Source of the DNA: Oscillospiraceae bacterium
Lineage (GTDB): Bacteria; Bacillota; Clostridia; Monoglobales; Monoglobaceae
Direction: 5' to 3'
Assembly (NCBI GenBank): GCA_015068605.1
Contig: SVKF01000008.1
Coordinates: 16,725 to 80,724, forward strand
DNA length: 64,000 nt
Shown: positions 37,977-47,727 of the stretch, in pieces
Layout of the letters: every line of letters begins with the position of its first letter
Numbering within the stretch: position 1 is the stretch's first letter
Position numbers and translations under genes: made by a program
Notes under the pieces: model-generated
Told to the model about the DNA's origin: nothing
Seen by the model: the letters and a program-made list of their open reading frames with translations, nothing else
Databases searched by the model: none

Positions 37977-39098
37977 CTATTTCAAAAAGAAACTTAAGAT
38001 AAGACCGCCGGCGATAACCGATGCAATCTGACCCGATACATTAACACCCATTGAATGCATAAGAAGGAAGTTTTGCGGGTCTTCCGCAAGTCCCATCTTA
38101 TGGACAACTCTGCCCGACATAGGAAAGGCTGAAATTCCTGCCGCACCAATCATCGGGTTTATTTTTTTCTTTGTGAAAAGGTTTATAAACTTTGCAAAAA
38201 GAACTCCACCGGCTGTATCGAAGATAAACGCAAAGAGTCCAAGTCCCATAATAAGAAGGGTGTCCGGTCTGAGGAAAGCCTCTGCGTTCATTCTTGCCGC
38301 AACCGTAATTCCGAGGAAAATGGTAACGAGATTAGCCAAAACCTTTTGTGCTGTTTCCGAAAGGGAGTTTAAGACACCACATTCACGGATTAAGTTACCA
38401 AACATTAAGAAGCCAACAAGCGCCACGGAGTCAGGAGCAACGATACCTGCAATAACCGTTATGACAATCGGGAAGAGAATTTTGGTTGCTTTTGAAACTT
38501 CTTTGCCACGATACTCCATTTTGATTTTTCGTTCTTTTTTGGTTGTTAAAAGCTTAATAACAGGTGGCTGAATAATTGGAACGAGCGCCATATAAGAATA
38601 TGCCGCAACCATAATTGCACCGAGATATTCTGAGCCGAGCTTTCCTGCAACAAAGATTGATGTGGGGCCGTCTGCCGCACCGATAACTGCGATTGATGCC
38701 GCATCCTTAATATCGAAAAATACCGATGCTGTGCAAAGAGTCAGGAATATACCAAACTGTGCCGCCGCACCGAAAATCATAAGCTTCGGATTTGATAAAA
38801 GCGGACCAAAGTCAATCATAGCCCCGATTCCGATAAAGAGAATAAGCGGGAATAATTCGTTTGCAATACCGGCTCCAAAAAGAGTTGTCAAAACGCCTTC
38901 GTGACCGATTTCCTCACTTATAACCGTGGAGAACGGTAAATTAACGAGTATTGCGCCAAAGCCCATAGGGAGAAGGAGCGTTGGCTCCATATCCTTTTTG
39001 ATGGCAAGATAAATGAGTATTCCTCCGATAGCCCACATAACAATCATTTGCCAGCTGATGGCGAGAATGTTGGTTTTAAGCATTTCTAAAATTTCCAA
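37977..39098 (-). CDS. Sodium ion-translocating decarboxylase beta subunit
   Basis: 373 residues, about ten membrane spans, family OadB/MmdB/GcdB. Visible: GIGAMIDFGPLLSNPK, IGAADGPTSIFV (the aspartate used in Na+ transport) and GRVVHKMGLAEDPQNFLLMH. The beta subunit decarboxylates carboxybiotin and exports Na+. Neither the carboxyltransferase alpha subunit nor a biotin carrier is in the window, so partner and substrate are unknown. Follows the P-type ATPase gene by 27 bases, suggesting cotranscription. Confidence 0.93.
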   Translation of the reverse strand: MEILEMLKTNILAISWQMIVMWAIGGILIYLAIKKDMEPTLLLPMGFGAILVNLPFSTVISEEIGHEGVLTTLFGAGIANELFPLILFIGIGAMIDFGPLLSNPKLMIFGAAAQFGIFLTLCTASVFFDIKDAASIAVIGAADGPTSIFVAGKLGSEYLGAIMVAAYSYMALVPIIQPPVIKLLTTKKERKIKMEYRGKEVSKATKILFPIVITVIAGIVAPDSVALVGFLMFGNLIRECGVLNSLSETAQKVLANLVTIFLGITVAARMNAEAFLRPDTLLIMGLGLFAFIFDTAGGVLFAKFINLFTKKKINPMIGAAGISAFPMSGRVVHKMGLAEDPQNFLLMHSMGVNVSGQIASVIAGGLILSFFLK

Positions 39099-39125
39099 TT
39101 TTAAACCCTCCAGTTTTCTTTTGTT

Positions 39126-41735
39126 TTATTTTTTAAATATATATGAAATCAGTTTTGCGATTTCCATAATAATCAACGGAACAAAAACCAGTCCCACAGC
39201 AATTAAATAAAGCTCTTTAGTCAAATATACAAGCCCGAATGCACTCTTAAGCGGTGTGAATAAAACGAGAAGAACAAGCAGAACCGAAATAAGAACAGCA
39301 CCGTTTAGGGTCTTATTTGTGAACATTCCGATTTTAAAGAGAGAATGCTCGGAGCGCATATTGTAGCTATGAATAGTCTGGGACAAGGCAAGCACCATAA
39401 ACGCCATTGTTTGACCGCCTTCAAGCTTACCCATTCTCGATTCGCCTATATAAAAGGCGAAAAGTGTCATAGCCGCAAACATTGCTCCCCAAAGAACAAC
39501 CTTTATCCCCAAACCGTGGGCGAAGATGCCTTCATTTTTCGGCTTCGGTTTTTTGTCCATAACATCCGATTCCACAGCCTCCATTCCGAGAGCAATCGCA
39601 GGGAGGGAGTCTGTCACAAGGTTTATCCATAAAAGCTGCATTGAAAGAAGAGGCGTTTTATGCCACAAAAGCATAGCAACAAAAACAGTTATAACCTCAC
39701 CAATATTTGTTCCGAGAAGGAAGCCGATTGTCTTTTTGATATTTGCATAAATACCGCGCCCTTCACGGACAGCATCAACAATTGTTGCAAAGTTGTCATC
39801 GGTAAGGGTCATATCAGCCGCACCCTTTGCAACATCTGTTCCGGTTATCCCCATTGCGCAACCGATATCCGCCGCCTTTAAGGCAGGAGCATCGTTAACG
39901 CCGTCTCCCGTCATGGAAACAACCTGCCCCCGTCTTTGCCAAGCCTTAACTATACGGATTTTATTTTCAGGGGAAACTCTTGCATAAACCGATATATTTT
40001 CAACAACCTTATCAAGCTCGCTGTCGGTCATTTTATCAAGCTCCGCTCCGGTTATGGCTTTATCGCCGTCGTTTAAAATTCCAAGCTCACGGGCAATAGC
40101 CGAAGCTGTAATAATATGGTCACCGGTAATCATAACAGGCTTTATACCAGCCTTTTTGCAGACCTCAACCGCCGCTTTCGCTTCAGGGCGGGGCGGGTCA
40201 ATCATTCCCACAAGTCCCATAAATATCAAATCTGTTTCGAGGTTTTCCGAAGTAAGATTTTCCGGAATAACATCAATCTCTTTATATGCAATGGCAAGAA
40301 CTCGGAGAGCATTTTCGCTCATTTCCCTGTTGATTTCCTTCGCCTTTTCAAAATCTCCGCTTATGGAACGGGTTTCTATAACATCAAAAGCACCCTTGAC
40401 GATAACAATATTTTTTCCGTCGATTTTGTTGATTGTTGACATAAGTTTTCTGTCGGAGTCGAATGGGATTTCCCCAAGTCTTGGGTATTGTTCCAAAAGA
40501 TTATCCTTTGAAATTCCCATATTGTGTGCCGCATAAACGATTGCAGTTTCCGTCGGGTCGCCTATATGAGTAACCTCATCGCCGTTTACCACAATAGAAC
40601 CGTCACAGCAAAGAGTTGCATAAGTTATAAGCTGACGGGCTTTATCCGTAACATTTTCGGAAATATTTTCCGTCTCATTTCCGTCCGTATACGCCTTAAC
40701 CAATGTCATCTGATTCATCGTAAGCGTTCCTGTTTTATCGGAACATATAATTGAAGCACTGCCCAAAGTCTCAACGGCAGGAAGTCTGCGGATAAGAGCA
40801 TTTTTCTTAACCATTCGCTGAACACCGATTGACAAAACAATGGTGACGATAGCAGGAAGTCCTTCGGGAATTGCCGAAACTGCAAGGGAAACCGCTGTCA
40901 TAAAAATCTCCATGGCAGGGATATTGTTTGCAATACCGACAACAAATATAATCGCACAGGCAATTACTGCAATAACACCCAAATATTTACCCAAGGAAGC
41001 AAGTTTTTGCTGGAGTGGGGTCTGTCCGCTCTCCTCATTGTCAAGGAGGTTTGCGATTTTACCCATTTCAGTATCCATACCCGTGGCACAGACAACCGCA
41101 ACCGCTGTTCCGTAAGTTATGCTGCAACCTGAAAACACCATATTACTTCTGTCGCCAAGAGGTGCATTTTCATCAATAATTGCCTCGGAATCTTTTTCAG
41201 AGGGAACAGATTCTCCCGTCAGAGCCGATTCTTCACTTTTCAGGCTGACAGAATGGATAAGTCTCGCATCAGCAGGGACAAAATCTCCGGCTTCGAGACG
41301 GATTATATCCCCCGGAACAAGCAAAGATGCATCTATAATTTTCTCTTCCCCGTCACGGATAACTCTGGCGTGGGGGGCAGACATATTTTTAAGCGCATCA
41401 AGAGCCTTTTCCGCCTTGCTCTCCTGAACAACACCCATAATCGCATTTAAAACCACAATCAGCAAAATAAGGGCAGGCTCAAAAAACTCTTTGGGATTTC
41501 CTTCAACAATCGCAACGCCAAAAGAAATTGCCGCCGCCGCAATCAGCATCAGAATCATAACATCCTTAAACTGTTCCGCAAATTTTTGAAATGCCGTTTT
41601 CTTCTTTTTTTCCTTCAGTTTGTTTTCACCGTATTCATTTAAAAGACGTTCAACGCAAGCAGATGACAATCCGCTTTTTTCGTCGGTTTTAAGAACGGAT
41701 AAGGTCTCTTCTTTGGTTTTACTGTGAAATAACAA
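39126..41735 (-). CDS. Cation-transporting P-type ATPase (Ca2+/Mn2+ type IIA)
   Basis: 869 residues, ten spans expected. Actuator motif LTGESVPSEK, phosphorylation motif ICSDKTGTLTMNQM (about residue 330), nucleotide pocket KGAFDV, hinge MTGDGVNDAPALK. The sequence follows PMR1/SERCA-like bacterial Ca2+ pumps, with VSAIPEGLPAIV in M4 as ion-binding segment. It starts with TTG, seven bases after GGAGGT. The yybP-ykoY-type leader upstream argues for a Mn2+ response; some such pumps export Mn2+. Exact ion is inference. Confidence 0.93.
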   Translation of the reverse strand: MLFHSKTKEETLSVLKTDEKSGLSSACVERLLNEYGENKLKEKKKKTAFQKFAEQFKDVMILMLIAAAAISFGVAIVEGNPKEFFEPALILLIVVLNAIMGVVQESKAEKALDALKNMSAPHARVIRDGEEKIIDASLLVPGDIIRLEAGDFVPADARLIHSVSLKSEESALTGESVPSEKDSEAIIDENAPLGDRSNMVFSGCSITYGTAVAVVCATGMDTEMGKIANLLDNEESGQTPLQQKLASLGKYLGVIAVIACAIIFVVGIANNIPAMEIFMTAVSLAVSAIPEGLPAIVTIVLSIGVQRMVKKNALIRRLPAVETLGSASIICSDKTGTLTMNQMTLVKAYTDGNETENISENVTDKARQLITYATLCCDGSIVVNGDEVTHIGDPTETAIVYAAHNMGISKDNLLEQYPRLGEIPFDSDRKLMSTINKIDGKNIVIVKGAFDVIETRSISGDFEKAKEINREMSENALRVLAIAYKEIDVIPENLTSENLETDLIFMGLVGMIDPPRPEAKAAVEVCKKAGIKPVMITGDHIITASAIARELGILNDGDKAITGAELDKMTDSELDKVVENISVYARVSPENKIRIVKAWQRRGQVVSMTGDGVNDAPALKAADIGCAMGITGTDVAKGAADMTLTDDNFATIVDAVREGRGIYANIKKTIGFLLGTNIGEVITVFVAMLLWHKTPLLSMQLLWINLVTDSLPAIALGMEAVESDVMDKKPKPKNEGIFAHGLGIKVVLWGAMFAAMTLFAFYIGESRMGKLEGGQTMAFMVLALSQTIHSYNMRSEHSLFKIGMFTNKTLNGAVLISVLLVLLVLFTPLKSAFGLVYLTKELYLIAVGLVFVPLIIMEIAKLISYIFKK

Positions 41736-41750
41736 AAAAATACCTCCTTT

Positions 41751-41921
41751 AAAATTAAAAGCCCAAGCGCAACCTCTTGCTGCACTTGAGCCTTGATTTC
41801 TGAAAATACAGACTCAGATACAGCATTAGTATGTATGAGTCTGGCAATTTAAAACAAGCCAGGTCAAAGACCAGGATGTTGACTTGCTACGCAATGCGCT
41901 TGCTACTCCCTCACAGGAATT
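41751..41921 (-). promoter_or_regulatory. yybP-ykoY-type (Mn2+) riboswitch with terminator
   Basis: Minus strand: GAGGGAGTAGCAAGCGC at the 5' side, AGTCAACATCC in the middle, paired GCCAGACTCATACA ... TGTATCTGAGTCTG, then a terminator built from GCTCAAGTGCAGC/GTTGCGCTTGGGC plus T-run (41751-41794). The GGGAGTAGC and GTCAACAT blocks and the P-type ATPase downstream fit this Mn2+-sensing class. Not a perfect consensus match by eye. Confidence 0.7.
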
Positions 41922-41927
41922 TATTAT

Positions 41928-41956
41928 ATTATAACAATTTTTGCCTCAAATGTCAA
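41928..41956 (-). promoter_or_regulatory. Promoter of the riboswitch-ATPase transcript
   Basis: Minus strand TTGACA (41951-41956), 17 bases, TATAAT (41928-41933). Confidence 0.85.
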
Positions 41957-41997
41957 GCCGGTTTATTAAAACTAATTCTTAAATTACTCATTATATG

Positions 41998-42026
41998 TTG
42001 CAAAAATAAGAAAAATGTGTTATAAT
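41998..42026 (+). promoter_or_regulatory. Promoter of aconitase-icd
   Basis: TTGCAA (41998-42003), 17 bases, TATAAT (42021-42026), 39 bases before the aconitase ATG. Confidence 0.75.
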
Positions 42027-42065
42027 TGCTTCATATTCAATTTTATATGGAAAGGATTTGATGAA

Positions 42066-43997
42066 ATGGGCTTAACGCTTACAGAAAAAATCTTAAACGC
42101 TCATATTGTCGACGGTAAAGCCGAAAAAGGCAGTGAAATCGGCATAAGAATTGACCAGACTTTAACTCAGGACGCAACAGGGACAATGGCGTATCTTGAA
42201 TTTGAAGCTATGGGTATCCCCAGAGTCAGAACTGAAAAATCCGTGGCTTATATTGACCACAATACTTTACAGTCAGGCTTTGAAAATGCCGATGACCACA
42301 GATTTATCGGCTCTATTGCAAAAAAACACGGTATTTATTTCAGCCGTCCCGGTAACGGCATTTGTCACCAGGTTCACCTTGAACGCTTTGGTGTTCCGGG
42401 CAAAACCTTAATCGGTTCAGACAGCCACACTCCAACAGGCGGCGGTCTTGGTATGATTGCTATTGGTGCAGGCGGGCTTGATGTTGCTGTTGCTATGGGT
42501 GGCGGTGCTTATTATATAACATACCCAAAAATCGTTAAAGTTAATCTTTCAGGTTCACTTTCTTCTTGGTGCTCTGCAAAAGATGTTATTTTAGAGGTTT
42601 TAAAGAGACTCAGCGTTAAAGGCGGAGTTGGAAAAGTTATTGAATACTGCGGTGAGGGTGTTAAAACTCTTTCCGTTCCCGAAAGAGCAACCATAACAAA
42701 TATGGGTGCGGAGCTTGGAGCGACAACTTCAATTTTCCCGTCTGATGAAATAACAAAAGAATTTTTAAAGGCACAAAAGAGAGAAGAAGTTTGGACAGCT
42801 CTTTCTGCTGATGCTGATGCAGTTTATGATGAGGTTGTTGAAATCAATCTTTCCGATATTGAGCCTGCGGCGGCTTGTCCTCATTCACCCGATAACATTA
42901 AATCTGTTAATGAAATCGGCGAAATGAAGATTGACCAGGTTTGTATCGGGTCCTGCACTAACAGTTCTCTCCTTGATATGCTCAAGGTTGCGCATATCTT
43001 AAAGGGTAAAACCGTTCATCCCGATGTTTCTTTATCTATCGCACCTGGCTCAAAGCAGGTTTTAAATATGCTTGCGCAGTGCGGAGCATTATCCGACCTT
43101 ATTGATGCAGGCGCAAGAATACTCGAGAGTGCTTGCGGACCGTGTATCGGTATGGGACAGTCCCCGAACTCAAAGGGTATCTCCCTCCGTACATTCAACC
43201 GTAACTTTGAAGGAAGAAGCGGTACTAAAGACGGTCAGATTTATCTTGTTTCCCCTGAAGTTGCGGCAGTTTCAGCCCTCACAGGCGTTTTAACCGACCC
43301 AAGAACTCTTGGTGAAATGCCAAAGTTTGAGCTTCCCGAGGAGTTTATCATAAACGATAATATGGTTGTTACTCCTGCAACACCTGACGAGGCTGACTCC
43401 GTTGAAATCTTAAGAGGACCGAACATTAAACCGTTCCCGAAAACTTCTCCACTTGATGAAAGCATTGAATGTAAATGCTCTTTAAAGGTTGGCGATAATA
43501 TAACAACAGACCATATTATGCCTGCAGGAGCGAAAATTCTTCCGCTTCGTTCAAATATTCCTGCAATTTCTCAGTATTGCTTCACAGTTTGCGACGAGGA
43601 ATTTCCGAAACGAGCTGAAGCTCTCGGAAAGAGCGTAATTGTTGGCGGCGTGAACTATGGTCAGGGCTCATCCCGTGAACACGCGGCTCTCGCTCCGCTC
43701 CATTTGGGAGTTAAGGCAGTTTTGGTTAAGTCTTTTGCGAGAATTCACCGTTCAAACCTCATCAATGCAGGTATCCTTCCTTTGACCTTTGCAAACGAAG
43801 CTGACTATGACAGAATTTCAGAGGGCGATGATTTGGCTTTTGAAAATCTTAAGGAAAGAATCGTAAAGGGCGAGGATGTTGTTCTTAAGAATAAGACAAC
43901 AGGCGAAGAGATTATCTGTAAATGTGAGCTGACCGACGGAACAAAGGCGATTATTTTAGCCGGCGGACTCTTAAGCTACACAAAAGAGAATATATAG
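42066..43997 (+). CDS. Aconitate hydratase
   Basis: 643 residues. Converts citrate to isocitrate through a [4Fe-4S] cluster. The three cluster cysteines are in CIGSCTNSS and [30 protein letters not shown] and the C-terminal swivel motif [14 protein letters not shown] are visible. This is the shorter (about 640-residue) bacterial form. Start at ATG 42066 after AAAGGAT. The next gene, icd, is 11 bases downstream, so the pair carries citrate to 2-oxoglutarate; citrate synthase is not in the window. Confidence 0.95.
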   Translation: MGLTLTEKILNAHIVDGKAEKGSEIGIRIDQTLTQDATGTMAYLEFEAMGIPRVRTEKSVAYIDHNTLQSGFENADDHRFIGSIAKKHGIYFSRPGNGICHQVHLERFGVPGKTLIGSDSHTPTGGGLGMIAIGAGGLDVAVAMGGGAYYITYPKIVKVNLSGSLSSWCSAKDVILEVLKRLSVKGGVGKVIEYCGEGVKTLSVPERATITNMGAELGATTSIFPSDEITKEFLKAQKREEVWTALSADADAVYDEVVEINLSDIEPAAACPHSPDNIKSVNEIGEMKIDQVCIGSCTNSSLLDMLKVAHILKGKTVHPDVSLSIAPGSKQVLNMLAQCGALSDLIDAGARILESACGPCIGMGQSPNSKGISLRTFNRNFEGRSGTKDGQIYLVSPEVAAVSALTGVLTDPRTLGEMPKFELPEEFIINDNMVVTPATPDEADSVEILRGPNIKPFPKTSPLDESIECKCSLKVGDNITTDHIMPAGAKILPLRSNIPAISQYCFTVCDEEFPKRAEALGKSVIVGGVNYGQGSSREHAALAPLHLGVKAVLVKSFARIHRSNLINAGILPLTFANEADYDRISEGDDLAFENLKERIVKGEDVVLKNKTTGEEIICKCELTDGTKAIILAGGLLSYTKENI

Positions 43998-44008
43998 GAG
44001 ATAAAATA

Positions 44009-45220
44009 ATGGAAAAGATTAAAATGATAACTCCCCTTGTCGAAATGGACGGGGATGAAATGACAAGAATTATATGGAAAATGATAAAGGATATTCTTTT
44101 AACTCCATATATTGATTTGAAAACAGAGTATTACGATTTGGGTCTCGAACATAGAAACGAAACCAATGACAAGGTTACATTCGACAGCGCAGAAGCAACA
44201 AAGAAATACGGTGTTGCCGTAAAATGCGCAACAATTACGCCAAATGCTGACCGTATGACAGAATATAACCTTAAGGAAATGTGGAAATCCCCCAACGGAA
44301 CAATCAGAGCAATCCTTGACGGAACAGTTTTCAGAACTCCGATTATCGTTAAGGGAATAACCCCGTTTATTCCGACTTGGACAAAGCCTATAACAATCGC
44401 AAGACACGCATACGGCGATGTTTATAAGAATACAGAAATGCAGGTTCCCGAGGGCTCAAAGTGCGAACTGGTTATGACAGATAAAGACGGAAACGAAACC
44501 CGCTCTTTAATCCACGAGTTCAGCGGAAGCGCAGGTATTATTCAGGGTCTTCACAATATTGATAAGTCAATCGGAAGCTTTGCAAGAAGCTGTTTCAACT
44601 TTGCTCTTGACACAAAGCAGGATTTGTGGTTTGCAACAAAGGATACAATCTCCAAAAAGTATGACCACCGCTTCAAAGACATCTTCAACGAAATCTTTGA
44701 AAGCGAATATAAGGAAAAGTTTGATGCGGCAGGCATTGAATATTTCTACACACTCATTGACGATGCGGTTGCAAGAGTTGTTCGCTCCGAGGGTGGATAT
44801 ATCTGGGCTTGTAAGAACTATGACGGCGATGTTATGAGCGATATGGTTGCAACTGCTTACGGCAGCCTTGCTATGATGACATCCGTTCTCGTTTCCCCTG
44901 ACGGCGTTTATGAATACGAAGCGGCACACGGCACAGTTCAGAGACATTATTATAAACACTTAAAAGGCGAAAAAACCTCAACAAACAGTGTTGCAACACT
45001 CTTTGCATGGACAGGCGCTTTAAGAAAAAGAGGCGAAATGGATAACACTCCTGACCTCTGCGCCTTTGCAGACAAGCTTGAAGCTGCAACGATTAAGACA
45101 ATCGAGGACGGCATTATGACAGGCGACTTGGCGCTCTTATCAAGCCTTCCGAATAAGAAAAAGGTTGACACAGAGGAATTTCTCCTTGCAATCAACGAAA
45201 GACTCAAAGAAATGCTTTAA
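44009..45220 (+). CDS. icd: NADP-dependent isocitrate dehydrogenase, homodimeric type
   Basis: 403 residues, the length of the eukaryote-like homodimeric class. Isocitrate binding text [16 protein letters not shown], catalytic-region [26 protein letters not shown] segment (shortened: [13 protein letters not shown]), and [16 protein letters not shown] near the cofactor site. Makes 2-oxoglutarate and NADPH for glutamate synthesis. AGGAGAT precedes the start. Confidence 0.96.
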   Translation: MEKIKMITPLVEMDGDEMTRIIWKMIKDILLTPYIDLKTEYYDLGLEHRNETNDKVTFDSAEATKKYGVAVKCATITPNADRMTEYNLKEMWKSPNGTIRAILDGTVFRTPIIVKGITPFIPTWTKPITIARHAYGDVYKNTEMQVPEGSKCELVMTDKDGNETRSLIHEFSGSAGIIQGLHNIDKSIGSFARSCFNFALDTKQDLWFATKDTISKKYDHRFKDIFNEIFESEYKEKFDAAGIEYFYTLIDDAVARVVRSEGGYIWACKNYDGDVMSDMVATAYGSLAMMTSVLVSPDGVYEYEAAHGTVQRHYYKHLKGEKTSTNSVATLFAWTGALRKRGEMDNTPDLCAFADKLEAATIKTIEDGIMTGDLALLSSLPNKKKVDTEEFLLAINERLKEML

Positions 45221-45230
45221 ATTTCAAGAG

Positions 45231-45263
45231 GGGCTATGGCAAATCGATTTTGCCATAGCCCTT
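45231..45263 (+). terminator. acn-icd terminator, R1-end type
   Basis: GGGCTATGGCAAAATCG-like stem: GGGCTATGGCAAA/TTTTGCCATAGCCC with TTATTTT. The sequence matches the terminal hairpin of repeat R1. Confidence 0.82.
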
Positions 45264-45317
45264 ATTTTGCGCCTATTTATTTTTTGTATATTTTCTTAAT
45301 TAATATAAGAAAAAATG

Positions 45318-45346
45318 TTGCTAAAATATAAAATATATGTTATAAT
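45318..45346 (+). promoter_or_regulatory. Promoter of rod RNA copy 3
   Basis: TTGCTA (45318-45323), 17 bases, TATAAT (45341-45346). Confidence 0.75.
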
Positions 45347-45351
45347 ATATA

Positions 45352-45537
45352 TTGCCAAATGATTTGAAATATTTCTGCAATTATGGGATAATGTATCCCT
45401 CTTTTTTCGTATCCTATGTTTGAATTTGATAAAAACACAAATTCCACACATGGGATATGCAGAAATATCTTAAAATTGTTTGGCGACAATCGGAGTTTGT
45501 GTTTTTTATGCGTCGACTCCGGTTGGCGCATTTTTTA
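45352..45537 (+). ncRNA. Structured rod RNA with terminator, copy 3
   Basis: GCCAAATGATTTGAAATATTTCTGCA region (5' arm from 45354) pairs with the arm ending TTTGGC (45479-45484), including TTTCTGCA/TGCAGAAA. Inside are GGGATA-ATG-TATCCC followed by TCTTTTTTC, and TATCCTATGT/ACATGGGATA topped by GAATTTG/CAAATTC. AATCGGAGT (45488-45496) can pair with ACTCCGGTT (45516-45524) inside the terminator ATGCGTCGAC-TCCG-GTTGGCGCAT plus T-run (45508-45536). A gene follows 12 bases plus a GGAGG later. Confidence 0.7.
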
Positions 45538-45555
45538 TGATATAAAGGAGGAAAT

Positions 45556-45792
45556 ATGAATATAAAAGAAGAACTTTTTAAAAGTGTGGCTCTCGAAATT
45601 CTGTCCGATGAAATAAGTAATATTAAAATAGATGTTGGAAACATCGAAGACACCCAAGCCATAAAAATTCTTGGAGAAATTCAGGACATTCTTCACAATA
45701 AATATAATGAAGATGATTTTATAATCGTTGAAGAAATTGTCCGTGTATTTGAAAAATATCATATCAGCGCAGGTCCATGCCACGATTTTTAA
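45556..45792 (+). CDS. Small hypothetical protein downstream of rod RNA copy 3
   Basis: 78 residues, acidic, mostly helical (NIEDTQAIKILGEIQDIL), no membrane segment, ending in SAGPCHDF. AAAGGAGG stands correctly before the ATG, supporting translation. The family is not recognised. It is expected to be expressed only by read-through of the RNA's terminator, as with the zinc-ribbon gene at 35728. Confidence 0.65.
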   Translation: MNIKEELFKSVALEILSDEISNIKIDVGNIEDTQAIKILGEIQDILHNKYNEDDFIIVEEIVRVFEKYHISAGPCHDF

Positions 45793-45868
45793 ACAACCTA
45801 AGAGGGATAAAAAAATATCAATACATATTTTGGCAGATTACATTTTATTTACAAATTTATAAAACATA

Positions 45869-45897
45869 TTGAAATAATTTCCTGTCCGTTATATAAT
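45869..45897 (+). promoter_or_regulatory. Promoter of the SLH-phosphate-binding gene
   Basis: TTGAAA (45869-45874), 17 bases, TATAAT (45892-45897). Confidence 0.75.
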
Positions 45898-45925
45898 TAT
45901 ATCATAATTTAAGGAGGTATGATTT

Positions 45926-47659
45926 ATGAAAAAATTTGTTAGTTTAATTATTGCGTTGATGCTTGTTTTTTCTACTCTTTCCGCCTATGCAGAGGATTTT
46001 GTCAAGTTTTCCGTATCTTACCCCGAAGGCGAAAAGCTCTGGGCAGAGGATTATCAGGCATATACACGCCTTGCCCTGCGTTTTGCGGATGATAAGACGA
46101 CCATCCCTCTTTCCGAATACTATGACGGATATGTTTATGCATTAGTTCCCGAAAAGGACAAGGACAGAGATGTTGAAGTTTTTATATCCGAGGACAAGAC
46201 TTTCACCGACGAAACAAGTGATTACAGCTACGAAATGACCATTATGAAGCTTATGGCGGCTCGTGGGGTTATAAACGGTGACGGTGAGGGCAGAGCAAAT
46301 CCTAATTCCAACATAACAAGAGCCGAGGCAACCGCAATGGTTATGCGATTTTTAGGGCTTAACGAAACCGAAAACAAAAACACGGGCTTTAAGGATGTTA
46401 AAGAAACCGACTGGCACGCAGGCGTTATTGCAGCGGCGAAGAATATCGGTCTTATACAGGGTGACTCCCCCGACACATTCAGCCCAAACAGACTTGTTTC
46501 CCGTGAAGAAATGGTGACTATGATTGCGAGAGCCACATGGATTTCGGGGCTTCAGAGAGAAAATCAGGTTACAGACGATGACCGTGGAAATATCCCCGAT
46601 TACAAAGATTATGAGTATATTTCCGATTGGGCAAGAAATTCCTATGAAACCATGCGGTCATTTGCAGTTGCCGACTGGACACCTACTTTCGGAGAAGCAA
46701 ACATACACGGAGAACCAATCGACTATCTTTACGCTCACCCATATTACCCTGCAACAAGATTTGAAGCAGCGGTTATGCTTTATAGAGTTTGGGATAGTTA
46801 CTTTATAAATCCAAGTCAAATCGCTATTGAATACGGATTTGACAAGGAGATGCCCGTAATTGACGGGTCAACCTCAACCTATCCGTTTACAGAGGCGGTT
46901 TACCGAAACCTTTTTATCGGCGGTTGGTATCATCCCGATATGCCAAGAAAGCACAGCAAGAGCCACGCCTCATACGAAAGGCTTATAAACGGCGAGGTTG
47001 ATATGCTTTTTGCCTCGGTTTATCCTGCCAGTGATATTTTAGCCCTTGCTAAAGAAAAAGGCGTTGAGCTGGAGCTTATCCCAATCGCTTATGATGCCAT
47101 GATTTTCTTTACCAATGCCGACAATCCCATAAAAGGGCTGACAAAGGAACAGATTTCCAAAATTTATGTAAACAATACTTATGAGAACTGGAGTCAGCTC
47201 GGTGGCGAGGATTCCCTCTTGTATCCATACTGTCGTAACAATGACAGCGGAAGCCACGCACAAATGGAGAGACATTTCCTAAACGGTAATCAAATTCACG
47301 AAAAAATCCAAAACGAGACAACCTCCGTCACAATGGCAAATGTTTTGACCGATGTTATGGATGCTAAAACCGACGACCCGAAAGGCTATGGACTTGGGTA
47401 CAGCATCTACTATTATTTCAACAATATGGACCCGTTCTATGACACCAAAACAGAGCTTAAGCTTCTTGAAATTGACGGAGTTTACCCAACTGACGAGACA
47501 ATCGCTGACGGAAGCTATCCGTTATCCAACAATACTTATATCGTTTTAAGAGCGGATGAAGAAGAAAATTCTCCTGCACGAAAAATGGCAAAGTTTATGC
47601 TGACTCAAAAGGGTCAGGAGTGTGTCAAAGAGGCAGGATACGGCCCTTTGAAAAATTAA
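45926..47659 (+). CDS. Secreted SLH-domain protein fused to a PstS-like binding domain
   Basis: 577 residues. Signal peptide (about 1-22, ending SAYA), a short domain, then S-layer homology repeats (about 95-295) with MAARGVINGDGEGRANPNSN, ITRAEATAMVMRF, GLIQGDSPDTFSPNR and VSREEMVTMIARA, anchoring it to wall polymer. From about residue 300 a PstS-type periplasmic-binding fold: VIDGSTSTYPFTEAVYRN, NADNPIKGLTKEQISKIY, RNNDSGSHAQMERHFL. The phosphate-type loops (DGSTST, DSGSH) suggest an oxyanion or related ligand at the cell surface. No Pst permease is adjacent. AAGGAGG precedes the start. Confidence 0.88.
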   Translation: MKKFVSLIIALMLVFSTLSAYAEDFVKFSVSYPEGEKLWAEDYQAYTRLALRFADDKTTIPLSEYYDGYVYALVPEKDKDRDVEVFISEDKTFTDETSDYSYEMTIMKLMAARGVINGDGEGRANPNSNITRAEATAMVMRFLGLNETENKNTGFKDVKETDWHAGVIAAAKNIGLIQGDSPDTFSPNRLVSREEMVTMIARATWISGLQRENQVTDDDRGNIPDYKDYEYISDWARNSYETMRSFAVADWTPTFGEANIHGEPIDYLYAHPYYPATRFEAAVMLYRVWDSYFINPSQIAIEYGFDKEMPVIDGSTSTYPFTEAVYRNLFIGGWYHPDMPRKHSKSHASYERLINGEVDMLFASVYPASDILALAKEKGVELELIPIAYDAMIFFTNADNPIKGLTKEQISKIYVNNTYENWSQLGGEDSLLYPYCRNNDSGSHAQMERHFLNGNQIHEKIQNETTSVTMANVLTDVMDAKTDDPKGYGLGYSIYYYFNNMDPFYDTKTELKLLEIDGVYPTDETIADGSYPLSNNTYIVLRADEEENSPARKMAKFMLTQKGQECVKEAGYGPLKN

Positions 47660-47727
47660 ACCGACTCCCTGCCCGACAAAAAACTCTATTCATTCAAACT
47701 CACTAAATCATTTTTTCATAAATACCA

